From contig KK106984.1 of the NCBI GenBank assembly GCA_000611775.1, positions 1,146,364 to 1,210,363 on the forward strand: DNA of 64,000 nucleotides, given 5' to 3'. Under the pieces are notes generated by a model that had not been told where the DNA came from, made no database searches, and worked only from the letters and a program-made list of their open reading frames with translations. Both the position numbers and the translations under genes were made by a program. Below, one piece after another: positions 10,980 through 22,616 of the stretch. The stretch is from Umbilicaria muhlenbergii (lineage: Eukaryota; Ascomycota; Lecanoromycetes; Umbilicariales; Umbilicariaceae). Every line of letters begins with the position of its first letter. The stretch's first letter is position 1.

Positions 10980-13274
10980 TCATGGGCTGAGCTCGGGCAT
11001 CGAGACTAGTGACGGGGACCTGTGAGTATATGTATCGTGTGAGGTCGAATTTGTTGGCGACTTCTCAAAGATTGGAGGACTCGTGGATGGCTTTTTGTCG
11101 TGAGTTTTCATGTGACGGCGGAGCCCATCTAGAGAACCCGGTATTAATTATACTCGAACACGTTGCGTGCTGGCATTTCTCATATACCTTTCCTGTTGAA
11201 GTCTTTATTGCAAATCTCACATACATACTCGCCGACCGAGTTGTGACCTACACATGAATCAGCCTAGCTGTAAAGAGCGTTGGATCTGGGCGGCTTACTT
11301 TTCCGATGTTTGGTGAGATTAGACGACTATAATATAAGAGCTTTGTAAGTGATACAAGCTTGCAGCAGCGCCACAGTTCCATGATAGACATACCTCAGAG
11401 AAAGCCTTCTGACACCCGTTGACACCGCAGATTAGTGGCTTTTCGCGGGTATGAACTCGCAAGTGGCTACCTGCTCAAGGTGTAAGTGATGAGACGACGC
11501 AAATTAGGTAGAACAAGCCTACTTAGGGCGGTGGAATAAGCGAAATGCTTGCCACATATCTTGCATGGATAGGGCTTTTCCCCGGTATGAACCCGCGTAT
11601 GTTGCTCTCGAAGAGCCTCTGTGGTGAACCCCTTGCCACAAGACTTGCAAAAGAACCTCTTGTCTAGAACACGTTCACGCTAGTTCAGATAGTGCAATCT
11701 TCAGAGATCATGCATGACGTCTTACCTTTAGTGTGCGAGAAGACATGCCTCATAAGTTTCAATTTCTGCTCGAAAGGTTTACCGTTCCTTTGGCAGTGCT
11801 GCCACTGACATTTCAGTCCCCCCACCGCGGTAAGGTCATTGACATGGACCTTATCCACGTGATCTTGCAAAAGCCGAGCGCTGGCGAAAGTAGTGCCACA
11901 TGTCGCACCAGAGGTGTGATTTAGAACCCACATGCAAGCATGCTGCTCAGGTGCAGTTGGCTCTTGAGTCTCTTGACTGAGGGTACGGTGCTTGAGATGA
12001 TCTTTCTCATAGTTACTCTGCTCGTGATCTTGCTGCTCGTGGGCGTGTCTCTCAGGGGTACGCGGCTCTTTGACTTCGAATTCGTCAGGTTCAAGATCAT
12101 GGCAGTTTGAGACAGACGTGCCGTAGACCTGGTCTGGACAGTCTCTCTTGCGGTGAGTGTCATCATTTGCGTGACTACATGACGTATGAGAAGGGTCAGG
12201 GTTTGTCAATAAAATCTGATCATGATTGTAATGATTGTTGTCTGTAGGATGGGTAATCTTCCTGCGTTTTCTAGGTGATGCTGCAACATTGACTGGCGTA
12301 GAACCCAACCCACTGTCATTGAAACCACCCGCAGGTGGTGAATTGATATCTTTGTGACGGAGTTCAGAAGTGAAAGCTGCAGGGGGAGCATGTTCGGAGC
12401 CCATCGAGAAGGATAAAATGCTTAGAGCAGGTGCCGTTGGCCCATGTGCAAAATCCCCTGGGCAGCCTTGGTCAACGTCCGTGGAGCAGATATAAGGGGT
12501 TGGCAGGAGGTCAGGGTGTGCGTTAAGGTACTGGGTAATCCGCTGTCCATGATAGGTCCCGATGTGGTATATGACTGCTTGATGTATTGTTCGCTGAGAA
12601 CAGAAACCGTAGACATGAAGGTGTAGGCCTTGAATTATTCGATAACAGTCCAAAATTGTTGAAGGGTAAGCCTCTAGACCGCCGGGGGTGCTAAGCATAT
12701 TGTGTTCGTAAGACTCGTGTGATTCCATGAGGAATGAAGCCTGCCATGCTTGCCAGTTTGCAACTGCAGGGGGTGAGTGGCAGGTATTGTTTGAGCAGAT
12801 AGGCAGTTCGGCAAGGCAAGTGCTGTCCGCACACGCAGTCATAGCACAAGCATCGGGCACCTCGCATGTGTCAGGGTTTTCGCACGGCGTAAGGCAGTCG
12901 GGTTGGCAAGCATCTTCAGAACAGCAGTCGATACAGGATACCTGACTGCACTGATCGGAGCAGATTGAGGCGTCATCGACAAACTCGTCGCATTCGTTGG
13001 TTCCAGCGCTAGAAGTATTATTGTCCTGCTGAGAAGCCATGGAGAGCTCCTGGGGCTTTAAGCCTTGAGCCAGTTGAGGACAGGAATGGCGGAACTGATT
13101 TTGGAGGGCTGAGTTATAAGATATGGGGAGCGCCGACCAAGGTGAGTCTGCGGAAACATCCCATTCGAAGGTAGAGTAGGTATCCATCGAGAATTGTTGG
13201 GGCAGGCCAGCTGCTGTCGTGGTGAAAGCGTATGGGACAGGCAGTATTGAAAAGAAATGACACGAAGAATCCAA
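10980..13274 (-). CDS. zafA: Zap1/ZafA-type zinc-responsive C2H2 transcription factor
   Basis: Six exons: 13274-11726, 11663-11523, 11470-11394, 11326-11299 (28 nt), 11247-11188 and 11128-10980; 667 aa. The last third carries a zinc-finger array in the order and spacing of yeast Zap1: CMW...C...H...H, CQWQHC...H...[35 protein letters not shown] with SSNLTKHRK, and [19 protein letters not shown]. Residues of roughly 85-175 form a Cys-rich segment with many CxxC/CxxxC pairs, as in fungal ZafA proteins where such regions sense zinc. Inferred role: activator of zinc-uptake genes under zinc limitation. The start may instead be the ATG at MDTYSTFEW (residue 29). Confidence 0.78.
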
Positions 13275-13966
13275 CTATTATTATGTGAATCTAAAGATCA
13301 GCCTCCTTTTCAGATGATTCTGCGGGTTCCATGGTAAGAAGAAGAACGCTCACCTCTCCAGGCTGGGAGCGCACCGAAGTCGGCCAAAGCGCGTGTCTGG
13401 CTTCCAGGTACCAGGTAAAGCACTGGCAGGCCGACAGAAGCCAAGTAACGTTGATAGCAAGGCGCAAATGCAAGATGCAGTACGAACCGTGGTGCTGGAT
13501 AAGGTAAGTCGAGGTCAATGGGGCAAGAGGGAGAATTATGACGCCGGCCCCCAAGGTACTCACTTTTAGCGCCGGAAATAACCAGGCAGGCATCCCCACC
13601 ACAAATCCTTATCGTAAGGCGGCCATCATGAGGCATCCGGCCTCAGGCAACAAGACCCGTCTAGAGGCATGGCAGATAGTTTCGTAGTAATCGCCTTGTT
13701 ATTAACTGGAGATATCGATCATCCTAAAGAACCGGTAGTGATCAAGATGCTATGTGATTACACTGATCAAGCACTATCTTACATGCGCCGCCATTCGGAC
13801 ATGATTGACCCCGCCGTTTCTCCCAAGACTTGAGGCTTGCGCAACACGTATCTACCCAGCATCTCCTACACCATGATGGTTGCAAAACTTCCTCACCCAC
13901 ATCCTCACGTTCAGTAGACCTGTGTCCGTCATTCTACATCAGCATATCTCCTCACTCCACATCAAA
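13275..13966. other. Divergent promoter region
   Basis: About 690 bp between the zinc-finger gene and the small acylated-protein gene. A 103-codon minus-strand frame at 13291-13602 has no recognisable domain and was not called. Confidence 0.5.
13552..13557 (+). promoter_or_regulatory. CAAGGT hexamer, possible zinc-response element
   Basis: CAAGGT lies about 280 bp upstream of the zinc-regulator start. From memory, this hexamer is the core of fungal ZafA sites, and Zap1-type genes are often autoregulated. A hexamer occurs by chance, so this is only suggestive. Confidence 0.25.
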
Positions 13967-14438
13967 ATGGGCAACCTCTGCGGCAAGCAATCCGCAGACT
14001 CAGACCCCTTCTCCTCCCCCGGCCGCACTGTCGGCTCCCTTCCCCCCCAATCCTCGAACTCCCGCGCGTCTGTACCCAGCAAAATCAGCAGTCCAGGTCG
14101 GCCCCTCGGTGGCAACGGTCCTGCTCGATCGGACACCGGTGATGCGCGCCAGGCAGCGGCGCGGGCGGCTGAGGTATGATTTCCCGAACATGATCTCCCT
14201 ACACGAACACCACATGTACTCGACAACGGTGCTGTTACTTCGATAGTTGAATGTTATGCTGATGATATCATCACGACAGGAGAGAGCGGCGCGAGCGAAT
14301 CAACCTAAGGGAAAGTTGGGGAGGGATCTAGCAAAGGAGAGGCAGCAGACAAGGACGGGCACGTTGGAGGGGATTAGTAGGGAGGGGAGGCAAAAAAGAG
14401 ATGCGGACGAAGTGGCCGAGGCGAGGAATTGGAACTGA
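13967..14438 (+). CDS. Small fungal protein with an N-terminal dual-acylation motif
   Basis: Exons 13967-14173 and 14280-14438 (121 aa). The ATG at 13967 is chosen because it exposes MGNLCGK: Gly2 fits N-myristoylation and Cys5 fits palmitoylation, predicting anchoring to the inner face of a membrane. The middle is Ser/Pro-rich; the C-terminal half is charged and Ala/Arg-rich (QAAARAAEERAARAN, KGKLGRDLAKERQQTRT) and ends in EARNWN. I recognise the layout from unnamed small proteins of other filamentous ascomycetes, but no function is known to me. The intron starts GTATGA after AAE and ends at ACAG. An in-frame upstream ATG at 13880 would bury the motif. Confidence 0.72.
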
Positions 14439-14693
14439 TGTCTGGGATTGTCTAAGGTTGCGAACTTCATGAGCGCTGTTTGATGCGTGTGTACATCTTG
14501 TGTGCGAGGAGGAGATTTGGGGCAACTCTAGGATATGGCGCATTTTGGGATCGAGTTGGTGATCAGAATTACATCAATAGAAGCCTCCTTCTGTAAATGG
14601 GGTATGCGAGAATTCACCTCTGTCAGAGGATCTACTACTTTCGAATGTGCTTGTGAAAGCTATTGCTTGGTGTAATAGAGACTATCCCATAGG

Positions 14694-17600
14694 TTAGATG
14701 ACATTATACCGACCACTGGCAGGCGCTCTGGCATCACTGTCGGCCGCTGCGATTGTACCCTCCTTCAACAACCTCATAAGCTCCCTCATTGCATTTGTGA
14801 CAACAACCTCAGTATCACCCTCCACAAGGATATACAGTTTGGGGTTTTCACCAGCCTGTGGCTCCTTTCCTGTAGGGTAGAAGCTCCCTTTGGTGGTGAT
14901 AGAGGTGCCAGTCGCTTCGAGGATCTTCGCAACGTTTGTCCGGTTCGTAACCGCCCAGCGAGCTTTTTCTGTAGAATAGTAAGCACGATGCTCAGGGGAC
15001 TTAAAGGGGACAAAGGACACTTACGAGGAAAGTCATTGATCTCCAGCGTTGCATGGAACGCACCAGCATCAGGACCCTTGTTGTCGATAGGAACTCCGGA
15101 TCGCATAATGTTTTGTTGGTTGAGCCGACTATGGATGTTGGCAACCGCTTGGCTGACCTTGTCGAGCGGATTCTTGGATGTGCTAGCTGCTGGCGCCTCG
15201 GTCCTATGAACAACGATCTTCCCATCCAGGTCAATACCTTTGGGCACGCCAGGCAAAGGCGTAGGCGCTGCGGCTGATTGCACAGTGGAGGCGGCTTTGA
15301 GGACAAGGTCATCGTCCTTGTCCTTTTTATTCTCTTCTTTGTCGTCATCCTCGCCTTCTTCACCGGTCTTGTAAGTCTTGCGCTCGCGATTGCGAGCAGC
15401 GTCACGCTCTTGATCAAGGCGTTCAAGACCTTTGCCACTAAAGCCGGAGCCACTGTACTTCTCCTTTCCGGATTCTACTTTCTCCTTGAAACTGTCGACT
15501 AGCTTCTGAAGGTCTTCTGGAACATCCTGACCGCTTTCTCTCAAAGCTTTTGCAATGTTTCCCGCATATCGTCCCTGCTCTTCCGTAATGAAAGTCACGG
15601 CGGTCCCGGTATTGCCCGCCCGTCCCGTTCGACCAGCACGGTGAACATAGTCTTCAAGATGGTTAGGGGTATCATAATTTACTACCAGTTTGAGCTGCTT
15701 CACGTCCAAGCCACGCGCTGCAACGGACGTCGCGATCATGATAGGTACGACACCAGCCTTGAAGTCCTCAATGGTCGAGTCACGATCAATCTGGTCCTTG
15801 CCACCGTGGATAGACATGCATGGGTACCCCTTGCGCATCAAGTCTTTCAATAGTCCATCAGCGGACTCTTGACGCTCTACGAAGATTAGTGCGCGGTCAT
15901 CTTCGTTCTTCTCTTCGTGATATAGATTCCCAAGTAGCTCTAAAAGCCGTAGGAACTTAGACTCTTCTGAGCGTACTTCAACGATCTGCGTGATTTCAGG
16001 GGCGACCACACTGCGCCCTCCCACCACAATCTCCACAGGTTTTGCTAGGGTTTTGCGCGCCAACGCCTCCATTGTGCGGGGAAAGGTTGCCGAGAAAAGA
16101 ACGGTCTGTCGGTCTGGACGAATATTTCCAAGGATCTTCATGACCTGTGGCTCAAAACCCATGTCAAACATCCGGTCAGCTTCGTCAAGAACAACGTAGG
16201 TGACACGACGGAGATTTGTGACTCTACCCGAGTTTGCGGCAAGCAAATCGATCATGCGACCTGGCGTGCAGACAATTATCTCCGCTCCTCGCTTAAGGTC
16301 CGCGATTTGATCTTTGATAGGAGCACCACCATATGCACATACAGCCCGTAGGTTCAGGGCCTTAAGGAAAGGCTTGCATTCCTTATGGATCTGTGTGGCC
16401 AGCTCACGGGTAGGAGTCATGACCAAACCAACCGGACCATCTAACGTATCCAGAGGCCGCTGGTCTTTGATATGCCTGAACATTGGCAGCAGAAAAGCTA
16501 CCGTCTTTCCGGATCCGGTTTTGGCGACTCCGATAACATCGCGTCCTGACATGATGGCTGGGATTGCTTGCGATTGGATTGATGTTGGCTTATCATAACC
16601 CAGCTTCTGGATGACATCCAACGACTGAACCCCAAGTCCGCACTGGGACCATTTCTGAACTGGTTTCGGGGCATCAACCCCTCGGATTTTGATACCGTCA
16701 AGCTCCAACCTCAGATCAGCGACTTCGTCCTCGGTCATTTCACTGAGTTCCTGGGGTTCGTGATAGAAACTTTTCCTGAATGGCTCGTATACTATCTTAG
16801 CATGATTGATTGTTGGCAAATCCTTCTTCTTTCTTTTACTTGCCATGGCCAGTATATCATCTGGATCAGCGTCCAAGGTTTTAATGTCGACATCGTCGTC
16901 TCCGAACATTGCTTCTGGCTCTTGAATTTGGTGTTTGGATGGCTTGATGCCGTTTCCTTTCTTCGGTTTGTTCGAAGGGTCACCCAGACCCGTCATGAAT
17001 GCATCAAGGGGATCTACTTCCTCTTCCTCTTCCCCCACCACTTTTTCCGTATTTTGTCCGTTTGACACCTCGGCCATAGGAGTATCGCCATCCGTCTCAG
17101 CGTTCTCGCCCTTGGTTGCGTCTACATCTTCACCAGCTTGATACGCTTGGTTCTGGGTCTGAAGTCGCTCTTCTCGCTTTTCAGCTGCAGCCCTAGCAGC
17201 AGCTGCCGTTTCCTCTTCTGTACCAGCATCCTGCATATCCACATCCTCATCGTCATCGCCGTCCTCTTCTTCTTCGACACCGTTAGCCATAGCCGTATCA
17301 CTTTTCAAATGATTATCCTCGAGAAGAGGGGTTGGAAGCTTTTCTAACTTCTTCCGAGACGACTCCTCCTCTCCGAAATCAAGACCGCGCTTGGTAGGAG
17401 GTTTTTCCGTTTCCGCAGAAGCTTTACTAGCAAGCCCGAAGCCGCTCACATTGCCACGAGCTTTTAGGGGTACAGTAGAAGCCGCTACAAATTTGACGTT
17501 AGCCATTTTCAGTCTGGAGCAATCAATTTTCTAGCACTTACCAGAAGCCGGAATCGCTGTAGCTGGGGATTTGTTAGCCTTCAAACCAGCATTCGTGGAA

Positions 17601-18530
17601 TTCAAGGTTGCGGACGCTTTAGCAATTTCTGGCAAGGCAATATCAGTCCCGAGTTTCGTCATTGTAGACGAAGCGCTCGTAGCTTTCTTCACAATAGCTT
17701 TGGGATCGAATTTGCCCGCGTATGGGGCTGGAGAAGCATCCCCGTCGACTGTAGCTGGCGACCTTGGGGATGCCGCCGCAGATGAGATTGTAGCCTTCTT
17801 GTCGATTTCATCAAGGAGACTTCGTGTTCCCCCGGAGGCTTCGAGTTCCTTCTGCTTGCGCTCCCTCTCTGCAGCTTGCTTTTGTTTCCAAGCTTCTAGT
17901 TTGGCCAGCCTTTCGGCCTTTTTCTCCTCATCTGTCTGTCCTGTAGGAGCCTTCGACGTCTGCGGACAATTAACGAGTTTTCAGAGATGTTAACTTATAG
18001 TAGGGAGCCGACGCACCTCAGTCTTGCTTGGATCCCTTGTTTTACTTGACGTCTTGTTTCTGGCGTCGTCATCCTTTCTGTCCTTTCGCCTCGAGTCAGG
18101 AGAATCATCGCGTCGTCTTCTTGCTCGATCACGAGAATCCTCTCGCCTGTCACGCGGATCCCTTTCTCGGCTTCTCCGTCGATAATCTTTTACCACATCC
18201 CGTTCCCGTGATCTCCGTCTGTCTCGTGACCGGTCTCTCCGACTTGATCGATAAGAGTCATCATCTCGGCGGTCTACGGAACGATCACGGCGTCGATGAG
18301 AATCCCGATCCCGATAGCGTCTCTGTGGTATAGCGATTAGACACAGCTCCGAGGTCAGAGACAAAAGGACAACATACATCAGGGCTCCTGGTCCTACTAC
18401 GCCGCCTATAACCCCTTCCATCATCGCGCCGACTCCTGTCGTAGTGATCGTCGTCCCGCCGGCTCCGCTTCGAGGAGGAGTATGAGCTGCCTACAGGTGA
18501 TGGTGAGCGAGTATCTCCGTGGCGGGCCAT
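14694..18530 (-). CDS. PRP5: Pre-mRNA splicing DEAD-box helicase Prp5
   Basis: Five exons: 18530-18378, 18322-18017, 17959-17542, 17484-15025 and 14968-14694; 1203 aa. The N-terminus is Arg/Ser/Asp-rich, followed by a charged region and DPLDAFM (about residues 450-456), a Prp5 hallmark. Helicase motifs: AKTGSGKT (about 613), [16 protein letters not shown] (about 726), SAT (about 757) and HRAGRTGR (about 907). The C-terminus ([20 protein letters not shown]) is the KH-like end of the DDX46/Prp5 family and needs the last intron removed. Role: ATP-dependent remodelling of U2 snRNP during branch-site recognition in the nucleus. An apparent ATG at 17506 lies inside intron 3 and is not the start. 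Confidence 0.95.
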
Positions 18531-19050
18531 GATTCCAGGGCTCGGTCAGTGAGTTTTACATCTATCATCCGAGTGGATGGGGAGTTTCGCCAGCGGGGTG
18601 TGATGATGGCTCTTGGAAGGGTTCAACAATAGTTGCGGCAGAGCCTCTAAGGCTAGACCGTGGACAGATGCTGAGAATGTAGTACGGCAACCGGCGTCCG
18701 AATTTTGTAACCCAAGCTGGACAACTGTTACTCTGAGTACAATTCTGACCCTTTGCAAGGTCCTGAGTCGCGATCATTGATAATTCTACACGGCAGTCTC
18801 CGCACCAGTCAGAGCCAGGCCTAATACAGTTAGAGATCTTTGAGATTGGAGCTTTGAACTTTGAGTCCCTCAGCCCTGCCAGCCACCTTGTTCCGCAGCT
18901 TGCGAGACACGCGATCGAAAGCTCGCCCACGAGTCCCGACGTCAAAACCCCTTCCCCCTTGATGGCCCTTCCCTCACGACCTCTCTTGTGAAACGTCGAG
19001 ATTGCGATCGCTCCCAAATCACATCCAGCTCCTACGCGAACGCATTGGCC
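18531..19050. other. Divergent promoter region between PRP5 and the HMG-box gene
   Basis: About 520 bp. The frames present have no conserved content. No clear core promoter motif seen. Confidence 0.5.
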
Positions 19051-20219
19051 ATGATCTTTCCAATCGTTCGAACGTTTGTTCGACGACCACAATCAACAGT
19101 AGCTGCCTTGACGGCCAACCGCGTCGCTTTCACTCTTACGAACCCCGAACGCGTAGCAAGGTCCTCCTACTCTATACTTCTGAAATGTCAGAACACACAT
19201 ATTGGCAGCAATGGTAGCTCATCTACGTCACGATCCTTTGCGACGAGGCCGGCGTCGAGACCCAAAGCACACACCGGAAGAACGACCAGTACTCCCAGGA
19301 AGAAAGCTCTTCCGGCAGCTGGGCCTGCGACAACCGAGAAAGCTACTCGGACGAAGCAGCCCAAAGCAATACCAAGGACCTCAGGGGCGAAAAGGGCCAA
19401 AGCAAAGCCTGTCCCGAAGCCGAGAGCAAAGCCGAGAGCAAAGCCTGCGACAAAGCCGAAACCAAGGGCTAAGAAGGTGTTGACTGCGGAGCAAAAGGCT
19501 GCAAAGAAGTCAAAGGCCGATCTGACGAAGCTGAAAGAGTCCGCTCTGGTTCCGCCCAAAAAACTGCCAGATAATGCCTGGACCGTCATCTTTACGGAAG
19601 TAATGAAGGGCAAACATGCTCCTGGCGCACCTTTGGTGAAAGACGCAGCGGCAAAATACAAAAGTCTCTCACCTGAAGAGCTTGAGGTACAATCACGCTC
19701 TGGTAACGCTTGATAAAATGACTGATGACTGACTCGCAACAGCATTATAACCACATCGCCAGCCAGAACAGGGCTCAAAACGTGGCCGCACAGCAGGAAT
19801 TCCTTGACTCTCATTCCCCAGAAGAAATCTACAAGGCCAATGTGGCACGCGCGGGTTTGATTGATCGTCACAAAAAGGCACGGATTGTGAGGATCAAAGA
19901 TGATAGACTTGTCAAGCGTCCACGGAACGCGTACGCCATCTTCCTCAAAGAGAGGCATGACAGTGGTGACTTCAAAGGCATCAAGCTCGTAGAAGCCGCT
20001 GTGTTGATTACAAGGGAGTACAAAGGCTTGACAGACAGTGAGAAGAAGGTCAGTCCATGCAGCTTTTTTGAACGGCAGGTCTCACATTCCGCTAACACGG
20101 TCAATTGGTAGAAATACCAAGACGCCGCAGATCAGGACTTGGCGCGGTATGCGAGGGAAGTCAAGTCGGTCTACCACCGTGATGTGAGCCCTAGGACAAA
20201 GGCCGCTCAAGCTGCTTGA
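19051..20219 (+). CDS. Mitochondrial-type two-HMG-box DNA-binding protein
   Basis: Exons 19051-19686, 19743-20048 and 20112-20219 (349 aa). The start at 19051 gives MIFPIVRTFVRRPQST, an Arg-rich amphipathic start fitting a mitochondrial presequence. Residues of about 60-165 are basic, with Lys-Pro-Arg-Ala repeats. HMG box A covers about 190-250 (NAWTVIFTEVMKGK to YNHIASQN) and box B starts at VKRPRNAYAIFLKERHD, running to the C-terminus across intron 2. Two HMG boxes behind a targeting signal is the plan of mtDNA-packaging proteins of the Abf2/mtHMG kind; that role is inferred. An upstream in-frame ATG (18988) would mask the presequence. Confidence 0.82.
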
Positions 20220-20717
20220 TCTCCTGAACCCTCATCAGGTATGGCCCTTTGGCCTCGGTTTGTACGACAGCTAGAGTGGAAGGCGTCTGTGGTGCACGGA
20301 ACCGTGTCGAGCTCTTTCATTGTCAAAATCAACATCGTTTATAGGAGCAATCCTTGTTTTCTTTACCTGCAACACCCAGCAATTCGAGACATTACTGCGC
20401 TTGGTATTTCGTGGCGGTACCATTTGTTGCCATGTCGCCCTGTCTACAGTATGTGTCAAGTACCCTCGGATTCGGAGCTTCAGGTTGGCAATCCCTTAAC
20501 CCAGTGGTACTCCTTTGACCGCCTTGATGGCGTCTCGATGGTGTACCGCTATCACGGGCGGCATTAGTGGGCTGTTTTATTTCACCGCTGGCTTTTCAAA
20601 GAACATCTAGCCCCAGTATGTACATGATTCAAACCGCAGGCTTAGTGTCCCACCTCTCTCACTGCTCCACGTGTCTCCCCGCTTCCCCCCGTCTCCTCCA
20701 TCACACATCCACAGCCC
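20220..20717. other. Convergent spacer
   Basis: About 500 bp between the HMG-box gene and the Ser/Asn/Tyr protein gene. No gene seen. The right part (20640-20720) is markedly C-rich. Confidence 0.5.
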
Positions 20718-21038
20718 TTACTTCCCACTCGGAGTGTATTTCGCCCCGCCATTCCCGTCATTATAGTATGTGGACGAGTTCGGGTTCGAGTAGTAGTAGC
20801 TCCCGTTCGAATTGCTGTAGTGGTAGCTGTTGCTGTTGCTCGGCTGCGAGCCGCCGGATGAGGATGAGGCGGAGTAGTCTCGGTGGCAGTAGTGGTTGCC
20901 CTGACTTGTGAGTCTGGGGATGACAGAGGTGGTGGTGGTGGTGGAAGGGGACAGGTGTGAAGGGGGAGTAACGGGAGGGCTTACTTGGGAATTGGTCCCG
21001 GATGAGGTGACGTTGTAGGAGTTGTTGGACTTTGGCAT
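20718..21038 (-). CDS. Short Ser/Asn/Tyr-rich low-complexity protein
   Basis: Exons 21038-20985 and 20900-20718 (78 aa). Removing an 84-bp intron (GTAAGC...CAG) joins SSGTNSQ to GNHYCHRDY, giving a compact protein with SNSYHYSNSNGSYYYSNPN and a YNDGNGGAKY tail. I recall the SSGTN-(S/N)Q-GNHYC(S/H)RDY pattern from short unnamed Pezizomycotina proteins. The aromatic-polar composition resembles prion-like, phase-separating sequences, which is inference only. If the intron is kept the frame still reads through, so an unspliced 106-residue form is possible. Confidence 0.66.
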   Translation of the reverse strand: MPKSNNSYNVTSSGTNSQVSPPVTPPSHLSPSTTTTTSVIPRLTSQGNHYCHRDYSASSSSGGSQPSNSNSYHYSNSNGSYYYSNPNSSTYYNDGNGGAKYTPSGK

Positions 21039-22616
21039 TTTGGCTGGATGAGGTTGGGCTTCTGGGTTATGAGTTGGACGGAAGAGGGTTGTAGTTGGGA
21101 ACGTAGGGGAGGGAAGAGGAGCTCTCTTATCTACTTCACAGAGGTACCTAGTTTTGCCGGGTATATGCGTCGATACGGGTATCAAACTAAACGACTGGCT
21201 AAGATACACTCTGCATTTACCTCTAATGGCTCTGGCACAGGCACCATGCACGGAGCATCTTCCGCAGCCAGTCGCTAGTCGGAGAGGAGTACGGATGAGG
21301 TACGAGTATCCTGTACTCTGTACCACACAGCTCTATTTGTTATAAGGTAACCGCTTTGACATTGTATCGGCGGAAAGCACCGGAATCCAAGATATCAGGT
21401 GCACGAAAATACCTCACGGTTGTATCTTGTGATATGCCACATGGATCGCGGCTTCTGGGGTTGGCTCTGACTGGCTGCCTTACTCGTACCAAACTGGTAT
21501 CACTGGTTCCATCACGCCTTCGTGGCGGATTCAGCGGAAACTAGCCAGCAAGGGCTTTGAAAATGATAGATTGTAAGGGATAGTGAAGCCCTGGTCTCGA
21601 ACAACGTGTCGATTGTCCACCTACCAGACCTACCATCCAAACAAGTGGCAATTCACGAAAGAGCCCTTTGATATGGTTTCGAGCTGCGCAGCTGCTAAGA
21701 TAGGAGTCATTGAGCTTTTCCTTCTGCGCTTTTGGTTTACTTGATAGGAAGTTGCCTTTCGCTAGTCCATCGTCTTGCTTGCTGAGGTTCCCCAGGATTT
21801 CCCTGCTCTGAAAGATGCACGCACCATTGAAACAAGCGGCAGTTCCCAAACAGGGAGACCCTCCGATATCTTGACGGTGAAAGCTGCGCAAATGTGATAT
21901 TGTCGGAAACCGTTGAGCTTTTCCATCCGCACTTGTGATTTACTCAATCAGATAAGCAGGACTTTCGTTATCGACTAGCTGCTGAGGATCCCCCGGATTT
22001 CTCAGACTAAGAGTGTCACTTTTTTTGACGGTGCGCCTGGTACTCCGTGCCCATAGATCCGCAACTCTCAATCCCCTGCCATCCTCGCTCCTCAACGGCT
22101 AGTGATTGCTTTCTTACAACTGTCAGTACAAGAATACGAGAATTCCTCGTTTCTAATAGGTCCAACACCCTCGGGTCCATCATGCTTGTTTTCGATGCCT
22201 TCCTCGGTGCCAAACTGTATTCGGCGTTAGAAAGCCGATGCGCTGGGATGGCTCGAGGGAACGCCGATGCGTTATTGGTGGGGCTCCGGAGCCGCTGGTG
22301 TTTGAAGGGGCCCGGAGTACGAGCAGCCAAGAATCGTAACGCTGCTGGATCTGGATGCAGAGTTCGCTCCACGGCACGCCGCATGGCGCTTTCCTTTGAT
22401 CTGCTGCCTCTTCTTTTCAGAATCAATTGATAAAGACTGCGAGTTTCCTGCTTGGCTACACGCGTTACTGTTTTTCCGGGTTTCGGTCGCTCTTTTTCGC
22501 CCCACTGTCGCTATATTCTTGGGTCATTTATTGCTGCTGCATCTGCTGCATTTGTTCGAATAATCGTACTGATCTTTTTTTGGTGATCTAACTATCATTT
22601 ACAACTATCGACGACA
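21039..22616. other. Divergent intergenic region containing a degenerate duplication
   Basis: About 1.6 kb without a convincing gene. It contains two diverged copies of a roughly 195-bp segment (see the repeat at 21630-22020). The right end is the promoter of the secreted Ser/Thr-rich protein. Confidence 0.5.
21630..22020. repeat. Degenerate tandem duplication, two units of about 195 bp
   Basis: Matching blocks recur in the same order about 195 bp apart: ACCATCCAAACAAGTGGCA versus ACCATTGAAACAAGCGGCA; AGCTGCGCAGCTG versus AGCTGCGCAAATG; TTGAGCTTTTCC with CGC/CAC-TT; and GCTGAGGTTCCCCAGGATTT versus GCTGAGGATCCCCCGGATTT. Noncoding, origin unknown. Confidence 0.55.

Noticed and set aside
13291-13602. 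103-codon minus-strand frame upstream of the zinc regulator
   Set aside because: Looks like a chance hydrophobic reading of promoter or 5' UTR; no acceptor joins it to the zinc-finger gene in frame.
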